DNA of 64,000 nt from an uncultured Christensenella sp. (GCA_910587015.1 CAJUME010000003.1:1-64000), one strand, 5' to 3'. Positions 18,483-26,182 are shown, counted from the stretch's first letter. Numbers and translations: made by a program. The notes: generated by a model not told the origin, from the letters alone.

Positions 18483-21011
18483 ATGAATTTCAATAAATTT
18501 ACAGATAATTTACAGCAGGTAATTTCAGTCGCGGAGGAGGCGGCAAAAATCTACGGCAGCAGCTATATCGGCAGCGAGCACATAGTTTTTGCAATGCTCA
18601 ACTGCCCCGACTGTACGGCGTGCAAGGTGCTTGTATCTTGCGACGTGTCGGAGGCGTCCTACCGCGAATATTTCCAGCGCTCCATCGACAAGCGCTCCAA
18701 TATAACGGGCTACACCCCGCGTACAAAGCACATGATAGAGCGCGCGTTAGAGCTTTCAATAGACATCAACGGCGAGGACTCGCTTGCTGGTACCGAGCAT
18801 ATGCTGCTTGCAGTAATGTCCTCAAACGACTGCCTTGCAATGCGCATACTCTACGCGCTGGGCATAAATATCGCAGTGCTTGCGGGCAAGCTCGACCTTG
18901 TCATAAACGGCGGCGTCTCCGAGCTTTTTCAGGAGGAGGAAAACGAAGACCCCTTCAAGGGCTTTGCGGAAAGCTTGTTCTCTTCCCCGCATTCCTCTGG
19001 CGCGGCTTCGGCAAAAAAGCCCAAGGAAAGCCGTACCGCAAGCCCGTTGGATAAGTCCGTGCTTCAATACGGCTCCGACCTCACCCAAAAGGCGCGCGAG
19101 GGTAAAATAGACCCCGTTATAGGCCGCAAAAAGGAAATTGATAAAATAATTCAGGTGCTTTCCCGCCGCACAAAAAACAACCCCGTGCTTATAGGCGAGC
19201 CGGGCGTTGGCAAAAGCGCGGTTGTGGAGGGGCTTGCTCAGGCAATCGTCAAAAACGAGGTGCCCGACCTGCTTAAAAACAAGCTTGTGTTTTCGCTTGA
19301 CCTTGCGGGCATGGTCGCGGGCGCAAAGTACCGCGGCGACTTCGAGGAAAGGCTTAAAAACGCAATAGACGCAATAAAGCGCAACGGCAACGTAATACTT
19401 TTCATAGACGAAATTCACCAGATTGTCGGCGCGGGAGCCACCTCCGAGGGAAATATGGACGCGGCAAATATTTTAAAGCCTATGCTTGCCCGCGGCGAGC
19501 TGCAAACGGTCGGCGCAACCACCCTCGAGGAATACAGAAAATATATCGAAAAGGATTCCGCCCTCGAACGCCGCTTTACGCCCGTTCAGGTAGACGAGCC
19601 GAGCGTTGAGGACACCGTAGAAATTTTAAGGGGGCTGCGCGACAAGTACGAGGCGCACCATAAGGTCGTAATCACGGACGAGGCTATTATTGCCGCGGCA
19701 ACCCTTTCCGACAGATATATAACAGACAGATTTTTACCCGACAAGGCAATCGACCTTATAGACGAGGCGGCCTCCCGCGCGCGCTTAAATGCAATGAACA
19801 GCCCCGACGAGGTGAAGGAGCTCGAAGAAAAGTTAAAGCGCTTGAACCTTGAAAAGAACAAGGCGGCGAAGGGTGAAAATTATTCTCAGGCGCAAAAGCT
19901 TGTAGTGGAAATTAACGAAATTCAGGAAAAAATCAAAAAGCTGACCTCCGAATGGAAGGGAGAAAAGCAGACCACCGCGCCCAATATCGGCGGCAACGAA
20001 ATCGCGGATATAGTCAGCGGCTGGACGGGCGTGCCCGTAATCAAGCTGACCGAGCAGGAGAGCGAAAAGCTTTTGCATCTGGAAGAAAATCTCCACAAGC
20101 GCATAATAGGTCAGGACGAGGCCGTTTCAGCCGTTTCCAAGGCAATACGCCGCGCCCGCGCGGGACTTAACGAACCCGACAAGCCCATAGGCTCGTTCAT
20201 ATTCGTAGGCCCCACGGGCGTAGGTAAAACCGACCTTGCCAAGGCGCTTGCGGAAACCATGTTCGGCGACGAAAAGCTGATGATAAGGCTGGATATGTCG
20301 GAGTTTATGGAAAAGCATTCCGTTTCCAAGCTTATCGGCGCGCCTCCGGGCTATATCGGCTATGACGACAACAACGGCGGACAGCTTACCGAGAAGGTAC
20401 GCCGCAAGCCCTATTCCGTCGTGCTATTCGACGAGGTTGAAAAAGCCCACCCCGACGTTTTCAACGTGCTTCTGCAAATTCTCGACGACGGAAGGCTTAC
20501 CGACAGCAAGGGCAGGGTAATCAACTTCAAAAACACCATAATAATTATGACCTCCAACGTCGGCGCAAGCCGCATAAAAAAGATGTCCAATTTCGGTTTT
20601 TCCGCAGGCGACGAGGCGGATACGGGCTACGAAAAAATGAAGGAGGACATAAACGAAGCGCTTAAAGAGCAGTTTAAGCCCGAATTTTTGAACCGCCTTG
20701 ACGAAATTATCATCTTCCGCAAGCTCAGCAAGGAAGAGGCGGGTAAAATCTGCTACAAGATTATAGACGCGCTTTCCGAAAGACTTAAAAACAAAAATAT
20801 CAGCCTTGTCATTTCAGACGAGGCTATGGACAAAATTCTTGACGAGGGCTACAATGATATGTTCGGCGCCCGCCCGCTTAAAAGGGTTGTTCAAAAGCGT
20901 ATAGAGGACAGACTTTCCGACGAAATTCTTGCGGGACATATTCTTCCCAACGAAACCGTCACCGTAACCGTGGCAGACGGCGGACTTGTTTTCCGCTCCG
21001 ACAAACGGTAA
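18483..21011 (+). CDS. clpC: ClpC, AAA+ unfoldase of the Clp protease
   Basis: An 842-residue Hsp100 protein. It has two Clp_N repeats (residues about 1-145), the first AAA+ module with Walker A GEPGVGKS (~238) and FIDEIHQIVGAG, a UVR-containing middle domain (~443-485), and a second AAA+ module with GPTGVGKT (~576) and VVLFDEVEKAHPDVF. The middle domain identifies ClpC rather than ClpB or ClpE. It should unfold arginine-phosphorylated substrates for ClpP, using the upstream McsA/McsB as adaptor. The purine-rich GGGGGT lies about 16 nt before the ATG, a long spacing for a ribosome site. Confidence 0.96.
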   Translation: MNFNKFTDNLQQVISVAEEAAKIYGSSYIGSEHIVFAMLNCPDCTACKVLVSCDVSEASYREYFQRSIDKRSNITGYTPRTKHMIERALELSIDINGEDSLAGTEHMLLAVMSSNDCLAMRILYALGINIAVLAGKLDLVINGGVSELFQEEENEDPFKGFAESLFSSPHSSGAASAKKPKESRTASPLDKSVLQYGSDLTQKAREGKIDPVIGRKKEIDKIIQVLSRRTKNNPVLIGEPGVGKSAVVEGLAQAIVKNEVPDLLKNKLVFSLDLAGMVAGAKYRGDFEERLKNAIDAIKRNGNVILFIDEIHQIVGAGATSEGNMDAANILKPMLARGELQTVGATTLEEYRKYIEKDSALERRFTPVQVDEPSVEDTVEILRGLRDKYEAHHKVVITDEAIIAAATLSDRYITDRFLPDKAIDLIDEAASRARLNAMNSPDEVKELEEKLKRLNLEKNKAAKGENYSQAQKLVVEINEIQEKIKKLTSEWKGEKQTTAPNIGGNEIADIVSGWTGVPVIKLTEQESEKLLHLEENLHKRIIGQDEAVSAVSKAIRRARAGLNEPDKPIGSFIFVGPTGVGKTDLAKALAETMFGDEKLMIRLDMSEFMEKHSVSKLIGAPPGYIGYDDNNGGQLTEKVRRKPYSVVLFDEVEKAHPDVFNVLLQILDDGRLTDSKGRVINFKNTIIIMTSNVGASRIKKMSNFGFSAGDEADTGYEKMKEDINEALKEQFKPEFLNRLDEIIIFRKLSKEEAGKICYKIIDALSERLKNKNISLVISDEAMDKILDEGYNDMFGARPLKRVVQKRIEDRLSDEILAGHILPNETVTVTVADGGLVFRSDKR

Positions 21012-21051
21012 TAATGCGTTAAAATGCGGTCGCAATTCAATAAAAATTATC

Positions 21052-21077
21052 AAAAAGCCCCTATATAGGGGCTTTTT
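21052..21077 (+). terminator. Intrinsic terminator after clpC
   Basis: A perfect palindromic stem AAAAAGCCCC/GGGGCTTTTT around a short TATATA centre, ending in five T. Confidence 0.9.
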
Positions 21078-21160
21078 GCATTCTACTCACGGTAGAGAGC
21101 TTTTTCAGGGGGTGTGGAGCCGTAAAAAATATATGTAGAGCGCGTAAGCGCAGGTGTAGG

Positions 21161-21188
21161 TTTACCTTTGCCTCAAGCCGTATATAAT
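21161..21188 (+). promoter_or_regulatory. Promoter of the hemolysin-III-family gene
   Basis: TTTACC (21161-21166), a 16-nt spacer and TATAAT (21183-21188). The AGGT-TT-ACCT half-palindrome over the -35 could be an operator. The promoter position rules out the TTG at 21168 as the translation start. Confidence 0.6.
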
Positions 21189-21221
21189 TATAAGGCAAAT
21201 TATAAAAGGCGGTACGCAACA

Positions 21222-21902
21222 ATGCAAAAAGCTGCAGCTTATCCCGCGGCGCGGCAGAACAGGCCCGCGCCCGAATACACCAAGGGCGAAGAAATTTTCA
21301 ACGCCGTATCCCACATAGTCGGCGGCGCGCTCGGGCTCGCCGCGCTGATAACCTTACTTATTTTCGCCTACCCTAACGCGGGGTATATGGCTTCCGTGGC
21401 GGCGTTCGGCGTCAGCGTAATCGTGCTTTATACCATGAGCGCGCTCTATCATTTTCTCCCGCGCGGCGGCGGCAAAAGGGTCTTTCGCATATTCGACCAC
21501 TGCACAATATTTCTTCTTATTGCCGGCACCTATACGCCCTTCTGCGTAATTGCCCTCGGGCTTTCCACCTTGGGCATAATTATTATCGTAATCGAATGGG
21601 CGCTTGCCGTTCTCGGCATAACGGGCAACGCAATCGCAATGCACAATAAGGTGATAAAGGGTATCTCGATGGCGTTTTACTGCATAATGGGCTGGCTTAT
21701 TCTAATCGCCTTCGGCGAGCTGTTGCAAAAGCTTACCGTTGCGGAGTTCGCTCTACTGCTTGCGGGCGGGCTTGCGTACACCCTCGGCATAATCTTTTAC
21801 GCCCTCGGCAAAAAAATAAAGTATTTTCATTCCGTATGGCATTTGTTTGACGTTGCGGGCACCGCGTTGCAGTTTGCAAGCCTGCTTTTATTGCTTATTT
21901 AA
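21222..21902 (+). CDS. Hemolysin III / PAQR-like seven-helix membrane protein
   Basis: The start is set at ATG 21222 (MQKAAAYPAARQ) because the longer frame begins inside the promoter. 226 residues with about seven membrane helices. Family signatures are present: a conserved E-x3-N-x2-SH near the start of the core (GEEIFNAVSHIVGG), DHCTIFLLIAGTYTPF in the middle and HSVWHLFDVAG near the end. Together these His and Asp residues form the putative metal site of the HlyIII/PAQR superfamily. The biochemical role is uncertain; haemolysis is not implied by homology. It stands alone between the clpC terminator and the pfl regulatory region. Confidence 0.88.
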   Translation: MQKAAAYPAARQNRPAPEYTKGEEIFNAVSHIVGGALGLAALITLLIFAYPNAGYMASVAAFGVSVIVLYTMSALYHFLPRGGGKRVFRIFDHCTIFLLIAGTYTPFCVIALGLSTLGIIIIVIEWALAVLGITGNAIAMHNKVIKGISMAFYCIMGWLILIAFGELLQKLTVAEFALLLAGGLAYTLGIIFYALGKKIKYFHSVWHLFDVAGTALQFASLLLLLI

Positions 21903-21955
21903 GGCATAAGCGCTGTTGCCGTACCCTTGCTATTTAGCGTCCGAAAAAACTTTTC

Positions 21956-21971
21956 ACACAATATGTTGTGT
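21956..21971. promoter_or_regulatory. Distal NrdR-box-like operator upstream of pflA
   Basis: ACACAATATGTTGTGT is a near-perfect 16-bp palindrome matching ACACWATATATWGTGT, the NrdR-box consensus as I recall it, at 15 of 16 positions. It is the first of two such boxes. Confidence 0.65.
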
Positions 21972-21988
21972 TTTGTTAAAAATTTTCA

Positions 21989-22004
21989 GCACAATATTTT
22001 GTGC
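21989..22004. promoter_or_regulatory. Proximal NrdR-box-like operator upstream of pflA
   Basis: GCACAATATTTTGTGC matches the NrdR-box consensus at 13 of 16 positions, with its CWATATnTWGTG core intact. Its centre is 33 bp from the first box, about three helical turns, and it ends 7 bp before the -35 hexamer. Paired boxes on the same face of the helix are characteristic of NrdR, an ATP/dATP-sensing repressor of ribonucleotide reductase genes. Confidence 0.65.
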
Positions 22005-22011
22005 TTTACCG

Positions 22012-22040
22012 TTGACAAAAACCGCGGCGGCTGTTATAAT
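22012..22040 (+). promoter_or_regulatory. Consensus sigma-A promoter of the pflA-pflB operon
   Basis: TTGACA (22012-22017), exactly 17 nt, TATAAT (22035-22040). Both hexamers are perfect, the strongest promoter seen in the window. Transcription should start near 22047. Confidence 0.92.
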
Positions 22041-22046
22041 AAAGCT

Positions 22047-22133
22047 CCGAAAAGCAAGACCGCTCGGCAACTGACGAAAACGCGAATCGACGCAAGGAAG
22101 CCCCGCGGAATAACTTTTGTCGTTCGTCTGGGC
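22047..22133 (+). promoter_or_regulatory. ZTP (pfl) riboswitch aptamer
   Basis: The leader holds the conserved ZTP segments in order. P1 pairs CCGC/GCGG (22060-22063, 22105-22108) and GGC/GCC (22066-22068, 22100-22102). J1/2 contains CUGACGAAA (from 22071), a small P2 forms from GCG/CGC (22082-22084, 22091-22093), J2/1 is AAGGAAGCC, and the 3' end is CGUCUGGGC (22125-22133). The family usually has GGCG pairing with CGCC as a pseudoknot; here GACG (22073-22076) faces CGUC (22125-22128), a compensatory change that preserves pairing. Its last bases overlap the 5' arm of the terminator, so ligand binding would favour read-through. ZTP/ZMP signals shortage of 10-formyl-THF. Confidence 0.8.
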
Positions 22134-22163
22134 TATTTTTGCTTAATGCAGAATAGCTTTTTT
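22132..22163 (+). terminator. Riboswitch-controlled terminator in the pflA leader
   Basis: A 10-bp stem with one bulged U (22132-22142 with 22148-22157, loop UUAAU) is followed by six U. The 5' arm begins inside the CUGGGC end of the ZTP aptamer. Confidence 0.82.
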
Positions 22164-22183
22164 ATTTTCTTAAACGGTGGCAA

Positions 22184-22906
22184 ATGGAAGGGTTTATTCA
22201 TTCTTTTGAAAGCTTCGGCACGGTAGACGGTCCGGGAATACGCTTCGTCGTTTTTATGCAGGGCTGTCCTATGCGCTGCAAGTACTGCCATAACCCCGAT
22301 ACATGGCGCTTTGGCGCGGGCAAAAAATATACTGCCGCAGACGTGTTTAAAGAGATTTTAAAATACAAAAGCTATATTAAAAGCGGCGGTGTTACCGTTT
22401 CGGGCGGGGAACCGCTTCTGCAAGCCGAATTTATCACTGAACTTTTCCGTCTTTTAAAGGCGGAGGGCATTCACACCGCGCTCGATACTTCGGGTGTTAC
22501 ATTCGATAAAGACAATCCGCAAAGCGTTGAAAAGCATTTAAGCGTTTTGAGGTATACCGATTTGGTGCTTTTGGATATAAAGCATATAGACGAAGACGAG
22601 CATAAAGCTTTGACGGGCTTTTCAAACGAAAATACTCTCGCTTTTGCAAGGTATTTATCGGAAAACGGCAAAAAAATATGGATACGGCACGTGCTCGTTC
22701 CCGATATAACCGATAACGACGAATATCTGCATAAATTAAAGCGGTTTATTGACGGTTTAAGCACGGTAGAGCGGGTAGAGGTTCTGCCCTATCACACAAT
22801 GGGCGAGGTCAAGTACGAAAGGCTGGGTATGCAATACCCGCTTAAAGGCGTTTTGCCGCCGTCAAAGGAGCGGATAGAAAACGCCCGTAAAATACTGAAA
22901 ATATAA
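22184..22906 (+). CDS. pflA: Pyruvate formate-lyase activating enzyme (radical SAM)
   Basis: A 240-residue radical SAM enzyme that installs the glycyl radical on pyruvate formate-lyase. The CxxxCxxC cluster motif is Cys28, Cys32, Cys35 (GCPMRCKYCHNPDTW), preceded by SFGTVDGPGIRFVVFMQG as in PflA. There is no extra ferredoxin insert, so it is PflA-like rather than a glycerol- or benzylsuccinate-type activase. GGTGG lies about 5 nt before the ATG. It is first in the operon, 26 nt before pflB. Its normal substrate loop, RVSGYAV, is not in the adjacent pflB product but in the separate 77-residue protein at 25104-25337. Confidence 0.96.
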   Translation: MEGFIHSFESFGTVDGPGIRFVVFMQGCPMRCKYCHNPDTWRFGAGKKYTAADVFKEILKYKSYIKSGGVTVSGGEPLLQAEFITELFRLLKAEGIHTALDTSGVTFDKDNPQSVEKHLSVLRYTDLVLLDIKHIDEDEHKALTGFSNENTLAFARYLSENGKKIWIRHVLVPDITDNDEYLHKLKRFIDGLSTVERVEVLPYHTMGEVKYERLGMQYPLKGVLPPSKERIENARKILKI

Positions 22907-22932
22907 ATTTAACTTATAAAGAGGTTTAAAAT

Positions 22933-24960
22933 ATGCAATTTAAGGCTTGGGAAGGCTTTTCTGCGGGCAAATGGTGCGCAGAGGTAAACGTAAGGGACTT
23001 TATTCAGCGCAACTATGCGCCCTATGACGGCGGGGACGAATTTCTTGCTCCGCCCACAAGCGCAACCAAAAAGCTGTGGAAGGAAATTTGCGAGCTTTCC
23101 GATAAAGAGCGCAAGGCTGGCGGCGTGCTCGACGCGGATACTAAAATCGTTTCCTCGCTTACCTCCCACGGCGCGGGCTACATTGATAAAGCTCTGGAAA
23201 AAATAGTCGGCTTACAGACGGACGTGCCCTTTAAGCGCGCGTTGCAGCCCTTCGGCGGAATAAGAATGTCCTCGGACGCGCTTGAAATGTACGGCTATCA
23301 TATAGACGACAGCGTAAAGGAAATTTTTACAAAATATCGCAAAACGCACAATGACGGCGTTTACGACGCATACACTCCCGAAATGCGCCGCGCCCGCCGC
23401 GCTCACATTCTTACGGGGCTGCCCGATACCTACGGCAGAGGCAGAATAATAGGCGACTACCGCAGAGTAGCGCTTTACGGCGTGGACTTTTTGATTGAGC
23501 AAAAGGAAAAGGACAAGCTGTTGATGGACGGGGATATGGTTCCCGATAAAATCCGCGACAGAGAAGAGCTTTCCGAGCAGATTAAAGCGCTTAAAGCCCT
23601 TAAAAAGCTTGCGGAAATTTACGGTCGCGACATATCCAAGCCCGCGCAAACCGCGCAGGAGGCAATTCAGGCGCTGTACTTCGGCTATCTTGCCGCAGTC
23701 AAGGACCAGAACGGCGCGGCAATGTCGATTGGCAGAAATTCCACCTTCCTCGATATTTATATTCAGCGCGATATCGCAAGCGGCGCGCTCACCGAAAAAG
23801 ACGCGCAGGAGCTTATAGACCATTTCGTTATGAAGCTGCGCATTATCAAGTTTATGCGCATAAAGGAGTATAACGAGCTGTTTTCCGGCGACCCCACATG
23901 GGTTACCGAATCAATCGGCGGCATGGGCGTGGACGGAAGAACGCTTGTAACAAAAACCTCGTTCAGAATTCTGCACACCCTCCAAAACCTCGGCCCCGCG
24001 CCCGAGCCCAACCTTACCGTATTGTGGAGCAAAAGCCTGCCCGAAGGCTTCAAAGCGTTCTGCGCAAAGCTTTCCATTCAAACCTCGGCAATACAGTACG
24101 AAAGCGACGACTTAATGCGTCCCGAAATGGGCGACGATTATTGCATAGCGTGCTGCGTAAGCGGTATGCGCGTCGGTAAGGATATGCAGTTCTTCGGCGC
24201 GCGCGCCAACCTTGCAAAATGCCTTCTGTACGCAATCAACGGCGGCAAGGACGAGTGCATTGTGGACAAGGCTACGGGCAAGGCGTTGCAGGTTTCGCCC
24301 GAGTTCGCTCCCGTCCTCGGCGACGGAAAGCTCGACTTCGAGGAGGTTAAGCAGAAGTACGAGAATATGATGGGCTGGCTTGCGGGACTGTATGTAAACG
24401 TGCTCAACTTAATTCACTATATGCACGATAAATACAGCTATGAAGCGCTTGAAATGGCTCTTCACGATACCGAGGTAAGAAGGTTCTTCGCCACGGGCGT
24501 TGCGGGGCTTTCATGCGCGGCGGACTCGCTTTCGGCTATCAAATACGCAAGCGTCTACCCCGTAAGGAACGGGGAGGGCATAGTCGTCGACTTTAAAATA
24601 GAGGGCGACTATCCCAAGTACGGCAACAACGACGACAGGGTGGACGAGCTTGCCGTTTGGCTGGTTAAAACCTTTATGGAAAAAATCAAAAGCCACTACA
24701 CCTACCGCAACAGTGTGCCCACAATGTCTATCCTTACCATTACAAGCAACGTCGTATACGGAAAGAACACGGGCAACACCCCCGACGGAAGACGTGCGGG
24801 CGAACCGCTTGCCCCCGGCGCAAACCCCATGCACGGCAGAGATTGCTGCGGCGCGCTTGCTTCGCTGGAATCGGTTGCAAAGCTGCCCTACGAGTACGCC
24901 CGCGACGGTATTTCCAATACCTTCTCGATAACCCCCGAATCCCTCGGCAAAAACGATTAA
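22933..24960 (+). CDS. pflB: Pyruvate formate-lyase catalytic body lacking its glycyl-radical domain
   Basis: 675 residues, clearly formate C-acetyltransferase. Vicinal active-site cysteines Cys407-Cys408 lie in DDYCIACCVSGM, and near the end come GNTPDGRRAGEPLAPGANPM and DGISNTFSITPESLGKND. In ordinary PFL (about 740-760 residues) this last segment continues into the C-terminal radical domain with RVSGYAV; here a TAA follows GKND. The missing domain is encoded separately 143 nt downstream with its own ribosome site. Neither piece shows internal decay. The enzyme converts pyruvate and CoA to acetyl-CoA and formate. It is the second gene after pflA; the ATG is preceded by GAGG. Confidence 0.95.
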   Translation: MQFKAWEGFSAGKWCAEVNVRDFIQRNYAPYDGGDEFLAPPTSATKKLWKEICELSDKERKAGGVLDADTKIVSSLTSHGAGYIDKALEKIVGLQTDVPFKRALQPFGGIRMSSDALEMYGYHIDDSVKEIFTKYRKTHNDGVYDAYTPEMRRARRAHILTGLPDTYGRGRIIGDYRRVALYGVDFLIEQKEKDKLLMDGDMVPDKIRDREELSEQIKALKALKKLAEIYGRDISKPAQTAQEAIQALYFGYLAAVKDQNGAAMSIGRNSTFLDIYIQRDIASGALTEKDAQELIDHFVMKLRIIKFMRIKEYNELFSGDPTWVTESIGGMGVDGRTLVTKTSFRILHTLQNLGPAPEPNLTVLWSKSLPEGFKAFCAKLSIQTSAIQYESDDLMRPEMGDDYCIACCVSGMRVGKDMQFFGARANLAKCLLYAINGGKDECIVDKATGKALQVSPEFAPVLGDGKLDFEEVKQKYENMMGWLAGLYVNVLNLIHYMHDKYSYEALEMALHDTEVRRFFATGVAGLSCAADSLSAIKYASVYPVRNGEGIVVDFKIEGDYPKYGNNDDRVDELAVWLVKTFMEKIKSHYTYRNSVPTMSILTITSNVVYGKNTGNTPDGRRAGEPLAPGANPMHGRDCCGALASLESVAKLPYEYARDGISNTFSITPESLGKND

Positions 24961-25079
24961 AACGCATATATACGTCGCAATACTGTGTCGCGCTCCGCTT
25001 TTTTTGCTCGTGTACGCATTGTACATGTCGCTTCAAAAATGCTCGCGCTCCTTGTCTTGCTCGCATCTCTGCGTTTTAA
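24957..25079. repeat. Palindromic (MITE-like) element between the two halves of pyruvate formate-lyase
   Basis: Perfect 10-bp termini TTAAAACGCA (24957-24966) and TGCGTTTTAA (25070-25079) enclose 103 nt whose halves are imperfectly complementary, with TGTAC/GTACA at the centre (25011-25025). The left terminus includes the pflB stop codon. There is no coding capacity. It resembles non-autonomous palindromic elements, but copies elsewhere in the genome cannot be seen from this window. Confidence 0.55.
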
Positions 25080-25103
25080 ATTACAATAAAAAAGGAGTAA
25101 AAG

Positions 25104-25337
25104 ATGACAAATCAGGAAAAAAATTTAGTAAACCTGCTTGACGCATACGTTGCGGACGGCGGCTATCATTTAAACGTCAACGTATTTAACAGAGAAACCC
25201 TTCTCGATGCGCAGGCTCACCCCGAAAAATATCCCCAGCTTACAATAAGGGTTTCGGGCTATGCCGTCAATTTCAACAAGCTCACGCGCGAGCAGCAGAA
25301 CGACGTTATTTCGCGCACAATTCACCAGACCTTTTAA
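25104..25337 (+). CDS. Stand-alone glycyl-radical domain of pyruvate formate-lyase (GrcA/YfiD-like)
   Basis: 77 residues that align with the C-terminal domain of PFL: GGYHLNVNVFNRETL, then HPEKYPQLTIRVSGYAVNF, with Gly52 as the expected radical site. It begins in the linker where a full-length PFL would cross into this domain. The ATG has a clear AAGGAG 7 nt upstream, so it is a designed start rather than debris. It probably binds the PflB body and is activated by PflA to give the working enzyme. E. coli YfiD/GrcA does the same as a repair part, but there PflB keeps its own domain. The residual N-terminus (MTNQEKNLVNLLDAYV) is linker. Confidence 0.9.
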   Translation: MTNQEKNLVNLLDAYVADGGYHLNVNVFNRETLLDAQAHPEKYPQLTIRVSGYAVNFNKLTREQQNDVISRTIHQTF

Positions 25338-25352
25338 GGCGGCAAATCGTCT

Positions 25353-25375
25353 AAGCGCGACTTATAGTCGCGCTT
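25353..25375 (+). terminator. Hairpin after the radical-domain gene, weak terminator
   Basis: A 10-bp perfect stem (25353-25362 with 25366-25375, loop TAT) is followed only by T-AATGCTTT. It ends 9 nt before the next ATG, so it could also limit translation of that gene. Confidence 0.6.
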
Positions 25376-25384
25376 TAATGCTTT

Positions 25385-26182
25385 ATGGGTAGCTTTAAAA
25401 TAAATTTTAAATTACAGAAATTAAATAAAATCAAGCCGTTCGGTAAAAAGGGCGGTTACAGCCTCGGCTGGTTCGGTCTGACCGACGGCTTGCTGTGGAT
25501 TAGCGTCGGCGGGCAAACAATTTACGAATACGGTAAAGAGGCGCGTAAACGTTTTCACCGTTGCAAAAAATATAACGATTATTATTTAGCCCGCTTTTTA
25601 GAGGATTTTTTCAAAACCTTTCGATATGTTGGCGAGCCGATACCCGAAAAGCTTTACGATAATGTCGAAAATTTTGCATTGAGGGCGGAAAAGTGGCTTG
25701 ATAGCTACGGTGACGAGGCGGACGAAATTTACGAAAAATTTTATTCCGAAGAATTTTTTCCGCTTTACGAGTGGTATTCCCAAAGGTCGTTCGATTCCGC
25801 ACATTTGCTCGGCGGACCCGATATCGGTTGTTTCAGATGCGAAAATAAAATCAAAATCGTCTGGCAAAGCGATTACGCTCTCGATAACGGAAAAAGTATT
25901 TGGACGGCTCCGCACGGCTGTTTTGAGTTGCCTTATAACGATTTTGTTTGGGCTGTCGAAGCTTTTTTTGAAGACTTTTGCGCCGAAATGGATATGCAGA
26001 TCGAAAATGCGCTTAAAAAGAATTGGAAAAAGCTTTTAGTCGATAAACAAAAGCTTGTTAAAGAAAACGGGTCGAGAAGGTCGGAATTTTTGCAATGTAT
26101 TTCCTTGCTTAAAACCAACAAAACGGTTACCGATTGGGAAAAAATTATTGCAATTTATCAAAAAATGACGGAAGAGGTCTGA
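25385..26182 (+). CDS. Uncharacterised protein resembling DUF5984
   Basis: 265 residues, cytoplasmic, with no membrane segment. The N-terminal SLGWFGLTDGLLWISVG is what I recall for the DUF5984 family (WFGLTDG near the start). Acidic and aromatic residues are frequent, and the C-terminus is helical and Lys-rich. No catalytic motif is evident. No Shine-Dalgarno precedes the ATG, and a hairpin ends 9 nt upstream, so expression may be low or regulated. The gene is more AT-rich than pflB. It lies after the radical-domain gene, but a functional tie to it is doubtful. Confidence 0.65.
   Translation: MGSFKINFKLQKLNKIKPFGKKGGYSLGWFGLTDGLLWISVGGQTIYEYGKEARKRFHRCKKYNDYYLARFLEDFFKTFRYVGEPIPEKLYDNVENFALRAEKWLDSYGDEADEIYEKFYSEEFFPLYEWYSQRSFDSAHLLGGPDIGCFRCENKIKIVWQSDYALDNGKSIWTAPHGCFELPYNDFVWAVEAFFEDFCAEMDMQIENALKKNWKKLLVDKQKLVKENGSRRSEFLQCISLLKTNKTVTDWEKIIAIYQKMTEEV

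Noticed and set aside
21970..21990. Rex or CodY site in the pfl upstream region (TTGTTAAAAA, AATTTTCAG)
   Set aside because: Only half-sites are present, while the flanking palindromes fit the NrdR box far better.
21927..22226. 99-residue frame across the pfl regulatory region
   Set aside because: It spans the NrdR-like boxes, promoter, riboswitch and terminator, and has no ribosome site.
24843..25079. 78-residue frame over the pflB end and palindromic element
   Set aside because: Cys/Arg-rich translation of a palindrome in the wrong frame; the pflB frame is clearly the coding one.
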